This document shows, one piece after another, positions 7,528-10,300 of a stretch of DNA of 10,300 nucleotides (positions are counted from its first letter, which is position 1; each line of letters begins with the position of its first letter). The notes beneath the pieces are model-generated. The model had not been told where the DNA came from, did no database searches, and worked only from the letters and a program-made list of their open reading frames with translations. The DNA lies in NCBI GenBank assembly GCA_002411545.1, contig DHTG01000080.1, positions 1-10,300 on the forward strand, in the 5' to 3' direction. The translations under genes were made by a program, and so were the position numbers. The stretch comes from Bacteroidales bacterium UBA5266 (GTDB taxonomy: Bacteria > Bacteroidota > Bacteroidia > Bacteroidales > WCHB1-69).

Positions 7528-8640
7528 TTATCTTTTTCGATAACTCAACACCGCCCATGTGTTAAAAAAGAGTGCTAAGCATAGCAGGGAGAAAAATTGG
7601 GGAAGCATATCCATAAATCCGCTTCCTTTGAGATAAATGAGTCGAACTACTTGGATAATGTATTTTAGCGGACTGATATGACTAAACAGTTGTGCCCAAT
7701 CCGGCATGTTGGCGGCAGGGGTGTAGAGTCCGCTGAGAAAAACAAATGTCAACACAAAGAAAAACATAATAAATACAGCTTGTTGTATGCTTTTGGCATA
7801 ATTCGAAATCACCAAACCGAAACCCGACATGGCCAATACAAATACGGCGGCAAAAAGATAGAAGGTGATGAGACTGCCTTGGGGAAAGAAGTCGTAAAAC
7901 AACCATGCGACAAAAATACAAATACTTAATGCGATAAATCCTACCACCCAAAAGGGGATGAGCTTGGATAAAATCAGGGTGAATTTCGATACGGGTGTTA
8001 CATTCATTTGTTCGATGGTGCCTTTCTCTTTTTCGGCAACGATGTTTAATGCCGGCAAAAAACCGCATACCACCGACATAAGCATGACCAGTATGGCAGG
8101 AATCATATTATACAAGGATTTCATCAAGGGATTGTAACGAAACAAAGGGGTAATCCCGAAAGCGGGTGTGAATCCCTGTTTGCCGGGTGACATTAATTCA
8201 ATACGGATATCTTGATTGAAATCGGCTATGATGCGTGAAAGGTATGCGCTGCTTAATCCGGCTTTCATGCCGTTAACGGCATTGGCCGATATCAAGACAC
8301 TCGCAGTGTTTTCTTTTATTAAATCGGATTCAAAACGGGGAGGTATTTCTAATATGATGTCAACTTTATGGTCTTCAATAAGCTCGAAGGCGTCTTTTTC
8401 ATTGGTCGTTATCTCTGTTAAAATGAAATATCCGGAAGATTGTATCTTTTCAATCAAAAGGTGAGTATAACCGCTTTTGTCGTTGTCGACAACACAGAGA
8501 CGTATGTTTTTTATTTCGGTATTGGTTACTAAAGGAAAGATGGATAAAATAACAAAAGGGAAAACGATGACAAATTTCGGCAGGAAACGGTTCCTGAGAA
8601 ATTGTTTGAATTCTTTTTCCAATAAATATTTTAACATCAT
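7528..8640 (-). CDS. ABC-2 type exporter permease (YbhR/YhhJ-like), second subunit
   Basis: 370 residues. Topology is typical of ABC-2 efflux permeases. A short cytoplasmic N-terminus and first helix (about 22-40) are followed by a large extracytoplasmic domain (about 41-175), then five helices (about 178-200, 222-248, 257-279, 288-306, 346-366). The cytoplasmic coupling segment AEKEKGTIEQMNVTP (202-216) after helix 2 should contact the ATPase. The family exports drugs or other hydrophobic compounds with a HlyD-like adaptor; the substrate here is unknown. It is paralogous to the gene just upstream, 15 bases away, and the two probably form a heterodimer. The gene opens with two ATG codons in a row (8640 and 8637), and either could be used. 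Confidence 0.9.
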   Translation of the reverse strand: MMLKYLLEKEFKQFLRNRFLPKFVIVFPFVILSIFPLVTNTEIKNIRLCVVDNDKSGYTHLLIEKIQSSGYFILTEITTNEKDAFELIEDHKVDIILEIPPRFESDLIKENTASVLISANAVNGMKAGLSSAYLSRIIADFNQDIRIELMSPGKQGFTPAFGITPLFRYNPLMKSLYNMIPAILVMLMSVVCGFLPALNIVAEKEKGTIEQMNVTPVSKFTLILSKLIPFWVVGFIALSICIFVAWLFYDFFPQGSLITFYLFAAVFVLAMSGFGLVISNYAKSIQQAVFIMFFFVLTFVFLSGLYTPAANMPDWAQLFSHISPLKYIIQVVRLIYLKGSGFMDMLPQFFSLLCLALFFNTWAVLSYRKR

Positions 8641-8655
8641 GCTATTCTTTTAATG

Positions 8656-9780
8656 TTATTCAATTCTAACCTTAAATTTTTTAATACTAACAACTAACAA
8701 CACAAATGCCATGGATAGCAAAATAATGATTTCTTTGGCAACGGAAGTGATCCCTAATCCTTGTATCATTACTTTACGTATGGCAGCTATATACCAGTTG
8801 GCCGGTAATAGTTTAGCCAGCCATTGAAAGAAAACACCCATGCTCTCAACGGGAAATATCATGCCCGACAATAAAATAACGGGAAACATTAACACCACCC
8901 CCGATATCAGCATGGCCACCATTTGTGTGTTGACAAGGGTAGATATAAATAATCCCAAAGCGAGGGAAACGAAAATGAAAATACTTGAAATCAACACAAT
9001 CAATCCTAAACTCCCCACTATGGGTACTTTCAATACAAAGACCGATAATAACATAATGGTGGCGAAGTTGATGAATGACAATATAATATAGGGGACGGTT
9101 TTGGAAAGGATAATGGTAATAGGTTTGAGGGGTGAAACCAACAACACCTCCATGTTCCCCATTTCTTTTTCACGGGCAATGGAAATGGATGTCATCATGG
9201 CACAGATTAGCATCAATACCATACCCAATACTCCCGGCACGGTATTATAGGCTCCTTTCAAAGTAGGATTATACAGCATTTTTATGTCCGTTTGAATTTG
9301 ATAGGGCAGCTTTATGTTTTGTGACAGGTTTTCTTGTTGATAAGAGCTAATCAAAGCGGTGGCGTATTGTGTTAACGTTAAAGCATAGTTGGGATCGCTG
9401 CCGTCGGCAATGAGTTGTATATGGGCATCGCCGGTATGCATCATGTTTTCATAAAATCGTTCGCTGAAAACGACGCACATGCCGATTTTGTCTTGTTTAA
9501 ACAATGCATCGATTTCGTTTATATCATACACATAACGATCGATGGTGAAGTATTCACTGGTAGCCAATTTGTTTACTATTTCATGCGTGGCGGCGTCTTG
9601 TGAAGGGTCAAAAACAGCTATGCGTGCATTCTTTACTTCGGTGGTAATGGCAAATCCGAATAATATGATCATCAATACGGGCATTATCAATAAGATGATA
9701 GTTGTCCACCTGTCCCTGAAGATATGATAACATTCTTTACGGATAAAGGATATAAAAGTGGAAAATCTATTCGTATGCAT
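8656..9780 (-). CDS. ABC-2 type exporter permease (YbhS/YhhJ-like), first subunit
   Basis: 374 residues with the same plan as the downstream permease. It has a basic N-terminus (FIRKECYHIFRDRW), helix 1 (about 26-46), an extracytoplasmic domain (47-178), and five more helices (about 182-200, 222-250, 256-281, 286-308, 350-365). The coupling segment AREKEMGNMEVLLVSPL (202-218) matches the REKExGxxExLxxSP pattern of ABC-2 permeases very well. LLSGMIFPVESM (303-314) in the loop after helix 5 is also typical. It starts 10 bases after the ATPase gene and ends 15 bases before the second permease. The order ATPase-permease-permease is that of YbhF-YbhS-YbhR in E. coli. The substrate is unknown. Confidence 0.92.
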   Translation of the reverse strand: MHTNRFSTFISFIRKECYHIFRDRWTTIILLIMPVLMIILFGFAITTEVKNARIAVFDPSQDAATHEIVNKLATSEYFTIDRYVYDINEIDALFKQDKIGMCVVFSERFYENMMHTGDAHIQLIADGSDPNYALTLTQYATALISSYQQENLSQNIKLPYQIQTDIKMLYNPTLKGAYNTVPGVLGMVLMLICAMMTSISIAREKEMGNMEVLLVSPLKPITIILSKTVPYIILSFINFATIMLLSVFVLKVPIVGSLGLIVLISSIFIFVSLALGLFISTLVNTQMVAMLISGVVLMFPVILLSGMIFPVESMGVFFQWLAKLLPANWYIAAIRKVMIQGLGITSVAKEIIILLSMAFVLLVVSIKKFKVRIE

Positions 9781-9790
9781 GATTAATCAA

Positions 9791-10300
9791 TTAATTTCTG
9801 ATTGCTTTTCGTGCCAATAAACGGAACACTTCGTCTATATTTTGGGCGGAATAAGTTTCTTTTAATTGTTTGGGACTGTCTAAGGCAACGATTTTACCGT
9901 CGACTAAGATACAGATTCTGTTGCAATATTCTGCCTCGTCCATATAGTGGGTGGTAACAAACACCGTAATACCTTTATCGGTGGTTTGATAGATGAGTTC
10001 CCAAAACTGACGTCTTGCTGCTGGGTCGACACCGCCGGTAGGTTCGTCCAAAAAAACAATCTCCGGTTGATGTATGATGGAAATACTGAACGCCAGCTTT
10101 TGTTTCCACCCCAAGGGTAATGCTTTTACCAACGTGTTACGCTCGTTTTGGAAATCCAATTGTTCTAATATTTCATCTGTTCTGCTTTTAATTTCTTTAT
10201 CGTTTAATCCGTAAATACCGGCATAGAGTCGCATGTTCTCGCATACTTTCAAATCTTCATAGAGTGCAAACTTCTGACTCATATATCCGATGTTCTTTTT
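9791..10300 (-). CDS. ABC exporter ATP-binding protein (YbhF-like), 5' end beyond window
   Basis: Partial gene: 169 residues and the stop are present. The frame is open to the right edge (the codons before the Met at 10282 read KKNIGY), so the Met at 10282 is internal and the N-terminus with Walker A lies outside. Visible in order: the Q-loop region GYMSQKFALYEDL (5-17), the signature segment LPLGWKQKLAF (61-71), Walker B IVFLDEP (81-87), the D-loop GGVDP (89-93) and the H-loop VTTHYMDEAE (115-124). The signature has LPLG rather than LSGGQ, which is characteristic of the YbhF/YhiH branch of drug-efflux ATPases. It energises the two permeases that follow at 10 and 15 bases. Whether the protein has one or two nucleotide-binding domains cannot be seen here; the part shown is the last one. 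Confidence 0.93.
   Translation of the reverse strand, partial: KKNIGYMSQKFALYEDLKVCENMRLYAGIYGLNDKEIKSRTDEILEQLDFQNERNTLVKALPLGWKQKLAFSISIIHQPEIVFLDEPTGGVDPAARRQFWELIYQTTDKGITVFVTTHYMDEAEYCNRICILVDGKIVALDSPKQLKETYSAQNIDEVFRLLARKAIRN

Noticed and set aside
7528..9780. Two similar permease genes as a possible recent tandem duplication
   Set aside because: They share topology and the coupling motif but differ widely in sequence; paired ABC-2 permeases are the normal state in this exporter family.

Overview
The window looks like an ordinary stretch of a Bacteroidetes (Bacteroidota) chromosome. The evidence is the gene families (M64 peptidase, fused NfnA/NfnB-type oxidoreductase, three-part DsbD), the lack of purine-rich Shine-Dalgarno sites before starts, AT-rich leaders, and two copies of the Bacteroidetes -7 promoter element TAnnTTTG. 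The genus cannot be told from the sequence. All nine genes lie on the minus strand, so the window is read from right to left.

Right part (7528-10300): an operon for an ABC-2 type exporter. It holds the 3' part of an ATPase gene, cut by the window edge, then two paralogous six-helix permeases, with gaps of 10 and 15 bases. The layout resembles YbhF-YbhS-YbhR drug-efflux systems, so a HlyD-like adaptor and an outer-membrane channel are expected beyond the right edge. A small DUF1801 gene (7087-7467) follows downstream.

Middle part (4257-7086): a non-coding gap holds a degenerate 10-base repeat and a good -7 box. It is followed by dsbD, which sends electrons to the periplasm, and then smpB, the tmRNA partner in ribosome rescue. 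The two genes are 37 bases apart and probably share a transcript. The -7 box shows that dsbD starts near 6825-6834, not at the upstream in-frame ATG at 6915.

Left part (1-4256): a 208-base gap carries a second, nearly identical -7 box. It leads into a PLP enzyme of the Cys/Met metabolism family and, 7 bases later, a secreted M64 zinc peptidase. A strong intrinsic terminator (1531-1563) closes this pair. Beyond it lies the 5' two thirds or so of a fused NfnA/NfnB-type iron-sulfur flavoprotein, cut by the left edge.

I found no CRISPR array, mobile element, tRNA, rRNA or recognisable new multi-gene system. The points most worth a second look are modest: the pairing of a sulfur-amino-acid enzyme with a secreted peptidase, the loss of the methionine gamma-lyase cysteine, the fused Nfn protein, the dsbD start, and the short period-10 repeat.
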